This document shows positions 35,101 through 42,279 of a DNA stretch of 64,000 bases, in pieces. This stretch comes from Sphingomonas rhizophila (lineage in GTDB: Bacteria > Pseudomonadota > Alphaproteobacteria > Sphingomonadales > Sphingomonadaceae). Position numbers and translations under genes: made by a program. The notes under the pieces are model-generated. The model did no database searches. It was not told the DNA's origin and worked only from the letters and a program-made list of their open reading frames with translations. Positions within the stretch are counted from its first letter, which is position 1. Each line of letters starts with the position of its first letter. The stretch covers positions 248,001 to 312,000 of the forward strand of contig NZ_CP060717.1 of the NCBI RefSeq assembly GCF_014396585.1, given 5' to 3'.

Positions 35101-35363
35101 GTGAAGAGGATGGCTATTTCGCGCTCGAGGTCGAAGGCGGCCGTCGCCAGATCGTCGGCGGCAAGCTTGGCGTGACCGTTGCCCGCTTCGCCGATGGCGA
35201 CGACTTCACGCTGACTCCCGAAGAGCGCGACAGCGGCTGGGTCGGCCGCCTGCGCGGCATCGGCGGCGGGTCGACGTGGAATGTCTCGGGCGAAGTCGGC
35301 GCTGAACAGCGCGATGACCGCGTCGCCCTGTCTGCTCGGATCGGCCTCACCCTCGGCCTATGA
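32169..35363 (+). CDS. Autotransporter (type Va) with Gly/Ser-rich beta-helix passenger
   Basis: 1064 aa; ATG 32169 follows AAAAAAGGGA. Signal peptide LASTCVVALATPLHAQ. The passenger (~25-750) is built of beta-helix repeats of the type NSGTITI and NAGTISATSG. Two Asp-rich calcium-like loops interrupt it: DSDNDGDLDG near residue 115 and NNDEDNDGIED near 280. The C-terminal ~270 residues form the autotransporter barrel, beginning around YWAGQVAWGSAKNLGSTAGF and ending LSARIGLTLGL. It follows the TonB receptor by 99 bases on the same strand, so it may belong to the same regulon. Adhesion or biofilm function is inference. No protease or esterase motif is seen in the passenger. Confidence 0.9.
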   Translation: MRHLFLASTCVVALATPLHAQTQITTATTAPVRSSTVKAGTPDDITITSTGSITTSGPVAVTIDSNHKVVNQGKIVIGGVNGGTGILANAGVTSGITNSGTITVDENYTPTDSDNDGDLDGPFALGNNRFGIRTLGAFTGNVVNSGTITIEGNDSAGILLGGPLTGNFTNDGTISVLGNNALGVGINNVTGNVRLAGTITAQGQNATAVRSAGDVAGAMVLQGNISATGYRYTTPPTDPSKLDADDLMQGGPAVSIEGDVTKGIIVAIPPKDNSTSNNDEDNDGIEDSKEGSAAIVSYGSAAALRIGNASEAVTIGATEGTATNFGLIVDGGVGGRGVYTGVDANALQIGGIGGSVSIANGIGVTGNIQAVSLDRAATAVRIGAGASTPELRNAGTISATSGAVAASTATAVLIDVGGSLPVLRNSKEISAKTGAEGTATAIVDKSGTLALIENSGLISASGATATSTRNVAIDLSANVGGATVRQTVVAASFAPPSIVGDVKFGSGSDLLDVADGTLTGNVTFGAGANKYQLSGDAIAKGNASFGSGADSVSLAGTSALSGAIDFGGGADSLSIGGTSAYSGQLTNASGASVAIAGGTWNAAKGNSIASLSVTGGGTIGVVLDQTAGSSSTINVSGTASFADNSKLQLRVANVAQAEGNYLVLTAGSLVGGDKLTASSTTLPFLYKGSLTQTGNQISVAISRKSAAELGLNASETAAYSAIYEALGTDDDIGDSFLAINEQGEFLSTIRQMLPDHAGGSFEAVTAGERAVARMLEDPAAPYKEVGNMTYWAGQVAWGSAKNLGSTAGFKVGGWGVTAGAEVKTAVGRLGASLEYLAGKNNDRETDNGLTSDQLGAVVHWRVRKGGFQAMARGSWNHLSFKGNRFFSSDSTGTAVERTIKSEWNGSLVSATAHASQQLWAGSFYIRPSVGADYYRLTEGAHQESGGGTALDLSVDRRKSDEFAVNGLLAAGIEFGPASEEDGYFALEVEGGRRQIVGGKLGVTVARFADGDDFTLTPEERDSGWVGRLRGIGGGSTWNVSGEVGAEQRDDRVALSARIGLTLGL

Positions 35364-35371
35364 TCCGGGCC

Positions 35372-35408
35372 GGCCGGCGTTCCCCTCTGATACCCGGGGA
35401 CGCCGGCC
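35372..35408 (+). terminator. GC-rich terminator-like hairpin after the autotransporter
   Basis: GGCCGGCGTTCCCC (35372-35385) pairs with GGGGACGCCGGCC (35396-35408), 13 bp with a single bulged T. The bases after it (GTTGCCGTT) are a poor U-tract, so termination may be weak or Rho-assisted. It separates the surface cassette from the his operon. Confidence 0.55.
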
Positions 35409-35461
35409 GTTGCCGTTATGACAAGGGTTGAACCGGCCCGGACTATCCGCTAGGCGCGTTT

Positions 35462-35479
35462 CAGCGTTTTACTACGCTG
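35462..35479 (+). promoter_or_regulatory. Perfect palindrome ahead of the his operon, candidate YerC operator
   Basis: CAGCGT (35462-35467), spacer TTTACT, and ACGCTG (35474-35479) form an exact 6-6-6 inverted repeat 23 bases before the start of the TrpR-like first gene. Position and symmetry fit binding by a dimeric TrpR-type repressor. It is inferred, not known. Confidence 0.4.
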
Positions 35480-35502
35480 TAACAAAGTTTAGTGGATGAA
35501 CG

Positions 35503-35802
35503 ATGCCGAACGTGACTGAGAAACTGCCGATCAATGACCTGGCGGGCGCCCTCGCACAGCTCGATTCGGCGAAGGATGTCGCAAGATTCCTCGATGATCT
35601 CTGCACGCCGACCGAACTCCGCGCGCTGGCGGAACGATGGGAGGTGGCTCGTCTTCTCGACCGCGGCGAGCTGACCTATCGCGAAATTCATGACGTGACC
35701 GGGGTCAGCACGACGACCATCGTGCGTGTTGCCCGCTTCCTTCGGCAAGAGACGAACGGTGGCTATCGGCTGCTGCTCGACCGGTTGGGGGCCAAGGCAT
35801 GA
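35503..35802 (+). CDS. YerC/YecD-family TrpR-like DNA-binding protein
   Basis: 99 aa. The TrpR-type fold is evident: LDSAKDVARFLDDLCTPTEL, ALAERWEVARLLDRGELTYR, then the helix-turn-helix EIHDVTGVSTTTIVRVARFL. Proteins of this family are small homodimeric regulators found next to his genes in several bacteria. Here the stop codon overlaps the hisG start (ATGA), so the two are co-translated. It may sense histidine or a pathway intermediate and repress the operon, possibly at the palindrome 23 bases upstream; this is inference. Confidence 0.88.
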   Translation: MPNVTEKLPINDLAGALAQLDSAKDVARFLDDLCTPTELRALAERWEVARLLDRGELTYREIHDVTGVSTTTIVRVARFLRQETNGGYRLLLDRLGAKA

Positions 35803-36692
35803 GCCCTGACCGCAACCGGCTCCACCTCGCCATCCAGAAATCCGGTCGCTTGTCGGAACAGAGCCGCGACCTGCTGAAAGGCGCGGGTCTGAAGCTCAGC
35901 CAGAGCGGCAAGAACCATCTTGCCGCCCGCGCGGAGAATTTCCCGCTCGACCTGATGCTCGTTCGCGACGACGACATTCCGACTTTCGTCGCCGATGGCG
36001 TGTGCGAGCTCGGCATCGTCGGCCAGAATGTGCTGGAGGAATATGCACTCGGCCAGCCGGAGCGGCGGATCGAGGAGTTACTGCGCCTCGGGTTCGGCCG
36101 CTGCAGCCTGCGGATCGCCGGACCGGAAAGCGCAGACGAATTCGCCCTCGACCGGCTGCAGGGCCAGCGCATTGCCACCAGCTACCCGCGCCTTCTCGGC
36201 CGCTTCCTGGAACAGCGGGGGATCGACGCCGAGGTCGTGACGATGCGCGGCGCGGTCGAGTTGGCCCCGCGGCTCGGCATCGCCGGCTACATCTGCGACC
36301 TCGTTTCGACAGGCGCGACTCTGGAGGCCAATGGCCTGACCGCGCTGGCGGACGTGTTCGACAGCGAAGCGGTGCTGATCCGCACCCGCCGTCCGATCGA
36401 CGGCGCGCACGCCGAAAAGGCAGACGCGTTGCTGACCCGCATCGAGGGAGTAATCGCAACCGCAGAGAGCAAATACATCGTCCTGAACGCGCCGGAGGAA
36501 CGGCTGGCGGAAATCAGCGCCATCCTGCCGGGTGCAGAGGCCCCGACCGTGGTACCCCTGATCGGTCGGCCCGGTCATGTCGCGGTGCAGGCGGTGTGCC
36601 AGGAATCGGTGTTCTGGGAGACCCTGGAACGACTGAAAGCCGCCGGCGCCTCGGCGATCCTCGTCATGCCGATCGAAAAGATGATGCTGTGA
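35799..36692 (+). CDS. hisG: ATP phosphoribosyltransferase, long form
   Basis: 297 aa, catalysing the first step of histidine synthesis: ATP plus PRPP to phosphoribosyl-ATP. The start overlaps the previous stop. The catalytic part contains RLHLAIQKSGRLSEQSRDLL, LDLMLVRDDDIPTFVADGVC, ELGIVGQNVLEE, and the PRPP-site stretch VELAPRLGIAGYICDLVSTG. The C-terminal ~80 residues (APTVVPLIGRPGHVAVQAVC and on) form the ACT-like regulatory domain present only in the long, self-sufficient HisG type. So no HisZ partner is needed and feedback inhibition by histidine is expected. Many alphaproteobacteria have the short form with HisZ, which makes this version notable here. Confidence 0.95.
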   Translation: MSPDRNRLHLAIQKSGRLSEQSRDLLKGAGLKLSQSGKNHLAARAENFPLDLMLVRDDDIPTFVADGVCELGIVGQNVLEEYALGQPERRIEELLRLGFGRCSLRIAGPESADEFALDRLQGQRIATSYPRLLGRFLEQRGIDAEVVTMRGAVELAPRLGIAGYICDLVSTGATLEANGLTALADVFDSEAVLIRTRRPIDGAHAEKADALLTRIEGVIATAESKYIVLNAPEERLAEISAILPGAEAPTVVPLIGRPGHVAVQAVCQESVFWETLERLKAAGASAILVMPIEKMML

Positions 36693-37959
36693 CGACCATC
36701 TTCGACTGGAACTCCGCAAGCGACGCCGAGCGCGTCGCCGCGCTGGCGAGGCCATGCGCTCGCGGCAACGCGGCACTGCTCGCGGACGTCGCCGCCATCG
36801 TCGAACGGGTGCGCGGTGGCGGATGGGACGCGCTAGTGGCCGAGGCCGAGCGGATTGACGGCGCAGCGCCGCAACTCGTCCCGGTTGCATCGTTCGCGGC
36901 CGAGGCGCGAAAGTGTCTTTCTGCGAATGCGGTCGAGGCGATGGAATTGGCCGCCCGCAACATTGAAACCTTCCACCGCGCAACGATGCCAGGCCCGGTA
37001 TCGGTCGAGGTGATGCCGGGGCTTCGCGTTGAGAAGCAATGGCGCGCATTGTCGAGCGCCGGTCTTTACGTCCCTGGTGGGGCGGCACCCTTGTTTTCCA
37101 CCCTGCTCATGCTGGCCATCCCGGCACAGGTCACAGGGGTCGAGCGGCTGACCGTGGTCACGCCGCCCCGGCCCGACGGCGGTCTCGACCCGGCGATCGC
37201 GCTGGCAGCGGATCTGTGCGGGATCGAGGCCATCTGGACCGTTGGCGGGGCGCAGGCGATTGCCGCGCTGGCGTTCGGGCGGGCGATATCGCGCCGGTGG
37301 ACCGGGTCTGCGGGCCGGGCAATGCGTGGGTCGCGGCGGCCAAGGCGCTGGTCGCCTCTCTCCCCGGCGGTCCCGGCATCGACCTGCCGGCAGGTCCGAG
37401 CGAACTGATGGTCATTGCTGACGACAGCGCCAATCCGTCAACCGTCGCCGCCGACCTGCTGAGCCAGGCCGAACACGACCGGGACGCGCAGGTCTTGCTG
37501 GTCACGACGACCGCTGATCTCGGGCGATCGGTGGCCAGACAATTCGACCGGCAAGGCATCGCGATGGGCGGAACCTATGCGCCCCTGCGCATCATCGTCG
37601 CGGCCGATCTCGATCAGGCGGCGGCGATCGCCAACGCCTACGCGCCGGAGCATCTCAGCCTGGCGACGGACCAGGCCGACCGGTTGGTCCCGCTGATACG
37701 GTCCGCCGGCGCCATCTTCGTCGGGCACGAGGCCGCGGAGAGCTTTGGCGATTATCTCGCCGGGTCGAGCCATGTCCTCCCCACCGATGCGGCCGCGCGG
37801 TTCACCGGCGGCGTGTCGACGCTGACCTTCCTCAAGGCGGTCACGGTGCAGCGCATCGCCCCGTCGACGGCGGCTCGGCTCGCGGCCCCCGCGGCGGCCT
37901 TGGCCCGTCTCGAGGGCCTTGAGGCGCACGCCCGCGCGGCAGAAGCGAGGGCGGCATGA
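36689..37959 (+). CDS. hisD: Histidinol dehydrogenase, -1 frameshift near 37280
   Basis: Catalyses the last two oxidations, histidinol to histidine, with NAD and zinc. GTG 36689 overlaps the hisG stop as GTGA. Family blocks are SSAGLYVPGGAAPLFSTLLM, then IWTVGGAQAIAALAFG before the break and DIAPVDRVCGPGNAWVAAAK after it, followed by zinc/substrate-site motifs SQAEHDRDAQVLL, YAPEHLSL and FGDYLAGSSHVLPT. The frame breaks at 37277-37283 in a G-rich stretch. 1271 bases is 2 modulo 3, and restoring one base yields ~423 aa, the normal length. All known catalytic regions are present, so a functional gene with a sequencing indel is likely. Confidence 0.93.
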
Positions 37960-39593
37960 CCATCGCGGAACGTCTCGGGCGGCCGGAAATCCTGGCGCTG
38001 CCGCCGTGCGACATCGCTGGCGCGCCGGTGGCCGGCACCGTTCGCCTCGATGCGAACGAAAATCCATTCCCTCCGCTGATCAGCGGTCAGGGCGGGGTCA
38101 ACCGCTATCCCGAACCGCAACCCGCCGTGCTTCGCCAGCGGCTCGCGGATTTGTACGGCGTTGCGGCCTCACGACTGTGGGTGGCGCGGGGCAGCGACGA
38201 CGCGATCGACCTGCTGATCCGGGCGTTCTGCACCGCGGGTCGCGACACTGTCGCCATCGTCGAGCCAACCTTCAGCGCCTATGCCCAGTTCGCGCGGGTG
38301 CAAGGCGCGCGCGTTGTGTCGGCGCGACTGACTGACGACCTGCGCTTCGATGCCAGCGCGGTGCTCGCCCTGGCGAAGGCCGAACGGCCCAAGATCCTTT
38401 TCCTGTGCACTCCCAACAATCCGACCGGGACGCCGGTTAGCGGGGACGAGGTGCGCGCCATCGCCGCCGCGCTGCCCGATACGCTGGTCGTGGCCGACGA
38501 AGCCTATGGCGAGTTTTCCAACGAACCGAGCGTTGCGGGGGATGTCGGCGTTATCCCGAACCTGGTCGTGCTCAAGACCCTGTCAAAGGCCTACGGGCTT
38601 GCTGGCGCGCGGATCGGCTGCGCGATCGCCGACGAATCGGTCATCGATTTTATCGCCCGGGTCGCGCCGCCCTATCCCTTGCCGACGCCCTCGATCCAGG
38701 CCGCGCTCGGCGCGCTGGGTCCGGAACGGATGCCGCTTCATGCCGACCGGATTGCTCGCCTGCTCGCCGATCGATCGCGCCTGGCGAACGCGCTTCGCGC
38801 TGCTCCCGATGTGAGAGGTGTTCGCGAGGGCGGCAATTTCCTGTTCCTCGACGTCGACGACCCGGCTGATCTTGCCCGGCGCATGGCCGCCGCTGCAGTG
38901 CGTGTCCGCTTCCGTCCGAAGGCGACGCCTGGCGGGGTGCGGGTAACGGTCGGGACTGACGCCGAGAATCGCGCGCTGCTAGCGGTGTTCGGAATTGGCG
39001 AACCGGGGAGGCCGGCCCGCCGGGCCGACCTTGTCCGCGACACGAAGGAAACGCGGATCGCGCTTTCGATCGACCTCGACCGCACCGAGCCGCGACGGAT
39101 AGACACCGGCATTCCCTTTTACGACCACATGCTCGACCAGGTCGCGGCGCACGGCGGGTTCAGTCTCGTCCTCGCCTGCGAGGGCGATCTCGCCATCGAT
39201 CCGCATCACAGCGTCGAGGATATCGCCATCGCGCTCGGCACCGCACTCCGCCAGGCGCTGGGCGACAAGCGCGGCATCGGCCGCTTCGGCTTCGCCTTGC
39301 CGATGGACGAGACGCGCGCCGAGGTGCTGGTCGACCTGTCGGGGCGGCCCTTTGCGCGCTTCGAGGGCGACTTCGCCACGGCGGCAGTTGGCGGCCTGCC
39401 CACCGAAATGGTGCCCCACGTCTTTCGTAGCATCGCCGACAGCCTGGGCGCAGCAATCCACGTCCGGGTCGAGGGCGACAACGACCACCACAAGGTCGAG
39501 GGATGCTTCAAGGCGTTCGGCCGCGCGCTGCGCAGCGGTCTGGCGCTCGAAGGGGACAGCAACGCCCTGCCGTCGACCAAGGGAATGTTGTGA
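37956..39593 (+). CDS. hisC-hisB: Fused histidinol-phosphate aminotransferase / imidazoleglycerol-phosphate dehydratase
   Basis: One 545-aa frame with two enzymes. Residues ~1-350 are HisC: VRLDANENPFPP, NRYPEPQP, FLCTPNNPTGTPVSG, VVADEAYGEF, and the PLP-lysine block VLKTLSKAYGLAGARIG. The last ~190 are HisB dehydratase: DTKETRIALSIDLDRTEPRR, TGIPFYDHMLDQVAAHGG, metal motifs DPHHSVEDIAIALG and DNDHHKVEGCFKAFG, ending SNALPSTKGML. No stop and no good start (ATG) separates them; the linker is GEPGRPARRADLVR. The HisB part resembles the dehydratase half of enterobacterial HisB, but the phosphatase half is absent. Length is divisible by 3, so no indel is implied. The start overlaps hisD (ATGA). 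Confidence 0.9.
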   Translation: MTIAERLGRPEILALPPCDIAGAPVAGTVRLDANENPFPPLISGQGGVNRYPEPQPAVLRQRLADLYGVAASRLWVARGSDDAIDLLIRAFCTAGRDTVAIVEPTFSAYAQFARVQGARVVSARLTDDLRFDASAVLALAKAERPKILFLCTPNNPTGTPVSGDEVRAIAAALPDTLVVADEAYGEFSNEPSVAGDVGVIPNLVVLKTLSKAYGLAGARIGCAIADESVIDFIARVAPPYPLPTPSIQAALGALGPERMPLHADRIARLLADRSRLANALRAAPDVRGVREGGNFLFLDVDDPADLARRMAAAAVRVRFRPKATPGGVRVTVGTDAENRALLAVFGIGEPGRPARRADLVRDTKETRIALSIDLDRTEPRRIDTGIPFYDHMLDQVAAHGGFSLVLACEGDLAIDPHHSVEDIAIALGTALRQALGDKRGIGRFGFALPMDETRAEVLVDLSGRPFARFEGDFATAAVGGLPTEMVPHVFRSIADSLGAAIHVRVEGDNDHHKVEGCFKAFGRALRSGLALEGDSNALPSTKGML

Positions 39594-40177
39594 GCACGCT
39601 AGGCATCCTCGACCTCGGCTACGGCAATACCGATTCGATCCGCCTCGCCTTCGCCCGGTTGGGGGTGGAAGCCGACCTCGTCAGCGACGTCGCATCGATC
39701 GAAGGTTCGGAGCGGCTGGTGCTGCCCGGCGTCGGCGCAGCCGGTTATGCCATGCAACAGCTTCGGGACCGGGCGCTGGTCGAGCCGCTTCGCCGAAGGA
39801 CCCGACCGACGCTGGGCATCTGCCTTGGCATGCAGTTGATGTTCGAAGCCAGCGACGAAGGTGACACGGAATGTCTCGCGCTGGTTGGCGGACGGGTTCG
39901 AGCGATGGCATCCGCGCCCGGCGCGCCCGTGCCGCACATGGGATGGAGCAAGCTTGAAGTGTTGAGCGACCAGCTCGGCATCACCGACGGTGACTACGCC
40001 TATTTTGCGCATGGCTTCGCCTGCGACGACGGACCGGCAACCGCGGCCGCGACAGGCTATGGCGGGAAGCGGATTCCTGCCGCGTTGCGCCAAGGGCCCT
40101 TGTGGGGCGCGCAGTTCCACCCGGAGCGATCTTCCACGGCCGGCGCTGCCTTCCTTCGTGCGTTCCTGCAGTCATGA
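39590..40177 (+). CDS. hisH: Imidazole glycerol phosphate synthase, glutaminase subunit
   Basis: 195 aa from GTG 39590, overlapping the hisB stop as GTGA. It produces ammonia from glutamine for HisF. Visible motifs: LGILDLGYGNTDSIRLAFAR, SERLVLPGVGAAGYAMQQL, the nucleophile block LGICLGMQLMFEAS with the catalytic Cys, PVPHMGWSKLEVL, and the His-Glu of the triad in GAQFHPERSS. It forms a channelled heterodimer with HisF, encoded two genes downstream. Confidence 0.95.
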   Translation: MSTLGILDLGYGNTDSIRLAFARLGVEADLVSDVASIEGSERLVLPGVGAAGYAMQQLRDRALVEPLRRRTRPTLGICLGMQLMFEASDEGDTECLALVGGRVRAMASAPGAPVPHMGWSKLEVLSDQLGITDGDYAYFAHGFACDDGPATAAATGYGGKRIPAALRQGPLWGAQFHPERSSTAGAAFLRAFLQS

Positions 40178-40902
40178 TCCTGCTTCCCGCCATTGACCTC
40201 ATCGGCGGTCGCTGCGTGCGGCTGGCACAGGGCGATTTTAGCCGCGAGACGAGCTATTCGGACGATCCGAGCGCGGCGCTCGATGCGTTCGCAGATGCGG
40301 GCGCGACCGAGGCGCACCTCGTCGACCTCGATGGAGCAAAGGCGGGCGCCCCTCGCCAGCATGACTTGCTCAATTACCTCGCGCGTCGAGCCGGCCTCAA
40401 GCTCCAGGTCGCAGGCGGCTTCCGGACGGCGGAGCAGGTCGGGGCCGCTCTGGACGCCGGCGTGCAGCGCGTCGTCATCGGCAGCCTGGCCGTGACTGAC
40501 CCGGCGGCCTTCGCAGCGATGCTGGACCGGTTCGGTCCCGACCGGCTGACCCTGGCACTCGACGTCCGGGTCAGTGACGGCAAGGCGTTCGTGGCGACCC
40601 ACGGCTGGACGGAGGGCACCGGGCAGGAACTGGCGGACACGCTGGCAGGCTTTCCGACCGTTCGTCACCTTCTGGTCACCGACATTGCCCGCGACGGGAT
40701 GATGACCGGCCCGAACCTCGCGCTGATGCGAACCATCGCTCGCGACTTCCCGGCGGTCGAATTGCAGGCGTCCGGCGGCGTGTCCCGCCTCGCGGAGCTG
40801 GCCGACTTGCGAGCCGCGGGCGCCGCGCGGGCGATTGTCGGCAAGGCGATCTGGGAGGGGCGCTTCACCGTTGCCGAAGGGGTCAGCCATGCCCGCGGCT
40901 AG
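40174..40902 (+). CDS. hisA: ProFAR isomerase (phosphoribosylformimino-AICAR-phosphate isomerase)
   Basis: 242 aa, ATG 40174 in an ATGA overlap with hisH. TIM-barrel isomerase with LLPAIDLIGGRCVRLAQGDF (catalytic Asp in AIDL), VDLDGAKAG, LKLQVAGGFRTAEQVGAALD, RVVIGSLAV, HLLVTDIARDGMMTGPNL (second catalytic Asp), and LQASGGVSRLAELADL. It opens the ribose ring of ProFAR to give PRFAR for HisHF. Nothing unusual in length or motifs. Confidence 0.95.
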   Translation: MILLPAIDLIGGRCVRLAQGDFSRETSYSDDPSAALDAFADAGATEAHLVDLDGAKAGAPRQHDLLNYLARRAGLKLQVAGGFRTAEQVGAALDAGVQRVVIGSLAVTDPAAFAAMLDRFGPDRLTLALDVRVSDGKAFVATHGWTEGTGQELADTLAGFPTVRHLLVTDIARDGMMTGPNLALMRTIARDFPAVELQASGGVSRLAELADLRAAGAARAIVGKAIWEGRFTVAEGVSHARG

Positions 40903-41656
40903 GATCATCCCCTGCCTCGACGTCGCCGATGGGCGCGTGGTCAAAGGCGTCCGGTTCCGCGATCATCGCGACGTCGGCGACATCGTCGATCACGCCCTGC
41001 GTTACCGGGACGAGGGTGCGGACGAGCTTGTCTTCTACGACATTACCGCCAGCGCCGACGGCCGGACGGTCGATACCGGGTGGATCCGTCAGGTCTCGGC
41101 GGTCATCGACGTACCCTTCTCTGTCGCGGGCGGGATCGGCGACGTGGAGACCGCACGGAGATGCTTGTCGGCCGGTGCGGACAAGATCAGCGTGAATTCA
41201 CCGGCCCTGTCCCGGCCGGACTTGATCGCTGAGCTGGCCGAGGCCTTTGGCCGCCAATGCGTCGTGCTTGGCATCGACAGTTCGCGTGGCCTTGATGGGA
41301 CGCTGACCGTCAAGCAATTCACCGGCCGTCCGGAGGCGACGCAATTGACGGGACGTTCGACCCTGGATTGGGCGGCGCAAGCCACGGCGCTGGGCGCGGG
41401 AGAGATCGTCCTCAACTGTATGGACCGCGATGGCGTCCGTGGCGGCTACGATCTCGAGCAGCTTTCCTCGCTGGTGGGCACCGTCGACGTCCCGGTGATC
41501 ATATCGGGGGGCGCCGGATCCATGGCCAACTTCGCCGCCGCATTCCGGGCTGGTGCATCGGGTGCGCTCGCCGCCAGCGTATTTCACGACCAGCGAATCG
41601 CCATCCCGGCACTAAAGGACTTCCTGCAATCCGAAGGCATCGAGGTGCGCCGATGA
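40889..41656 (+). CDS. hisF: Imidazole glycerol phosphate synthase, cyclase subunit
   Basis: 255 aa, ATG 40889, overlapping the end of hisA by 14 bases. TIM barrel: RIIPCLDVADGRVVKGVRFR (catalytic Asp in CLDV), ELVFYDITASADGR, VPFSVAGGIGDVETARRCLS, GADKISVNSPAL, CVVLGIDSSRG (second catalytic Asp), GAGEIVLNCMDRDGVRGGYD, VPVIISGGAGSMANF. It joins ammonia from HisH with PRFAR to give imidazole glycerol phosphate and AICAR. Confidence 0.96.
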   Translation: MPAARIIPCLDVADGRVVKGVRFRDHRDVGDIVDHALRYRDEGADELVFYDITASADGRTVDTGWIRQVSAVIDVPFSVAGGIGDVETARRCLSAGADKISVNSPALSRPDLIAELAEAFGRQCVVLGIDSSRGLDGTLTVKQFTGRPEATQLTGRSTLDWAAQATALGAGEIVLNCMDRDGVRGGYDLEQLSSLVGTVDVPVIISGGAGSMANFAAAFRAGASGALAASVFHDQRIAIPALKDFLQSEGIEVRR

Positions 41657-42279
41657 TCGACCCCAACCGTGTCGACTGGGCCAAGATGGACGGACTGGTT
41701 CCGGTCGTCGTCCAGCATTACGACACCGGCGAAGTGCGCATGCTCGGCTATATGAACCGGGACGCGCTGGACGCGACGATCGCCAGCGGGCTGGTCACCT
41801 TCTTTAGCCGCTCGCGCGGCGCATTGTGGCGCAAGGGCGAAACGAGCGGCAACTTGCTCGATCTCGTCGATATCCGCCTTGACTGCGACCGCGATGCGCT
41901 CCTGGTGCACGCTCGACCGCGAGGGCCGACTTGCCACACCGGGACCAACAGCTGCTTCGGCGACGATGCTGCGCCGCGGCTGGCTTTCCTGGCCGAGCTT
42001 CAGCAGGTTGTCGCCGGGCGCGCCGGCGCCCCGCCCGACGAAAGCTACACGGCCCGGCTGGTCAAGGCCGGGCTTGGGCGAATGGCGCAAAAAGTCGGCG
42101 AGGAGGGTGTCGAAGTTGCCCTATCGGCCGTGACGGGCAGCGAGGCGGACATGGTCGGCGAGGCGGCCGACCTGCTCTACCATTTGACGGTGCTGCTTCA
42201 TGCACGGGGTCTGTCGCTGGACGAGGTCGGCGACGAATTGCGCCGTCGTCACTCGAAGGCGAGCGCCGCGACCGCCTGA
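41653..42279 (+). CDS. hisIE: Bifunctional phosphoribosyl-AMP cyclohydrolase / phosphoribosyl-ATP pyrophosphohydrolase
   Basis: 208 aa, ATG 41653 overlapping hisF (ATGA). The HisI half (~1-115) contains VPVVVQHYDTGEVRMLGYMN, FFSRSRGALWRKGETSGN, and the zinc/magnesium residues in DIRLDCDRDALLV and GPTCHTGTNSCF. The HisE half (~118-208) contains SYTARLVKAGLGRMAQKVGE, EGVEVALSAV and EAADLLYHLTVLLHARGLSL. It performs steps two and three of the pathway. It is the last gene of the operon and its end overlaps the convergent phosphatase gene by 31 bases. Confidence 0.95.
   Translation: MIDPNRVDWAKMDGLVPVVVQHYDTGEVRMLGYMNRDALDATIASGLVTFFSRSRGALWRKGETSGNLLDLVDIRLDCDRDALLVHARPRGPTCHTGTNSCFGDDAAPRLAFLAELQQVVAGRAGAPPDESYTARLVKAGLGRMAQKVGEEGVEVALSAVTGSEADMVGEAADLLYHLTVLLHARGLSLDEVGDELRRRHSKASAATA

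Noticed and set aside
37956-39593. The idea that the hisC-hisB fusion is another indel artefact
   Set aside because: The length is divisible by 3, both domains are in the same frame, and no ATG or stop is found at the junction; one added or lost base would not restore two separate genes.
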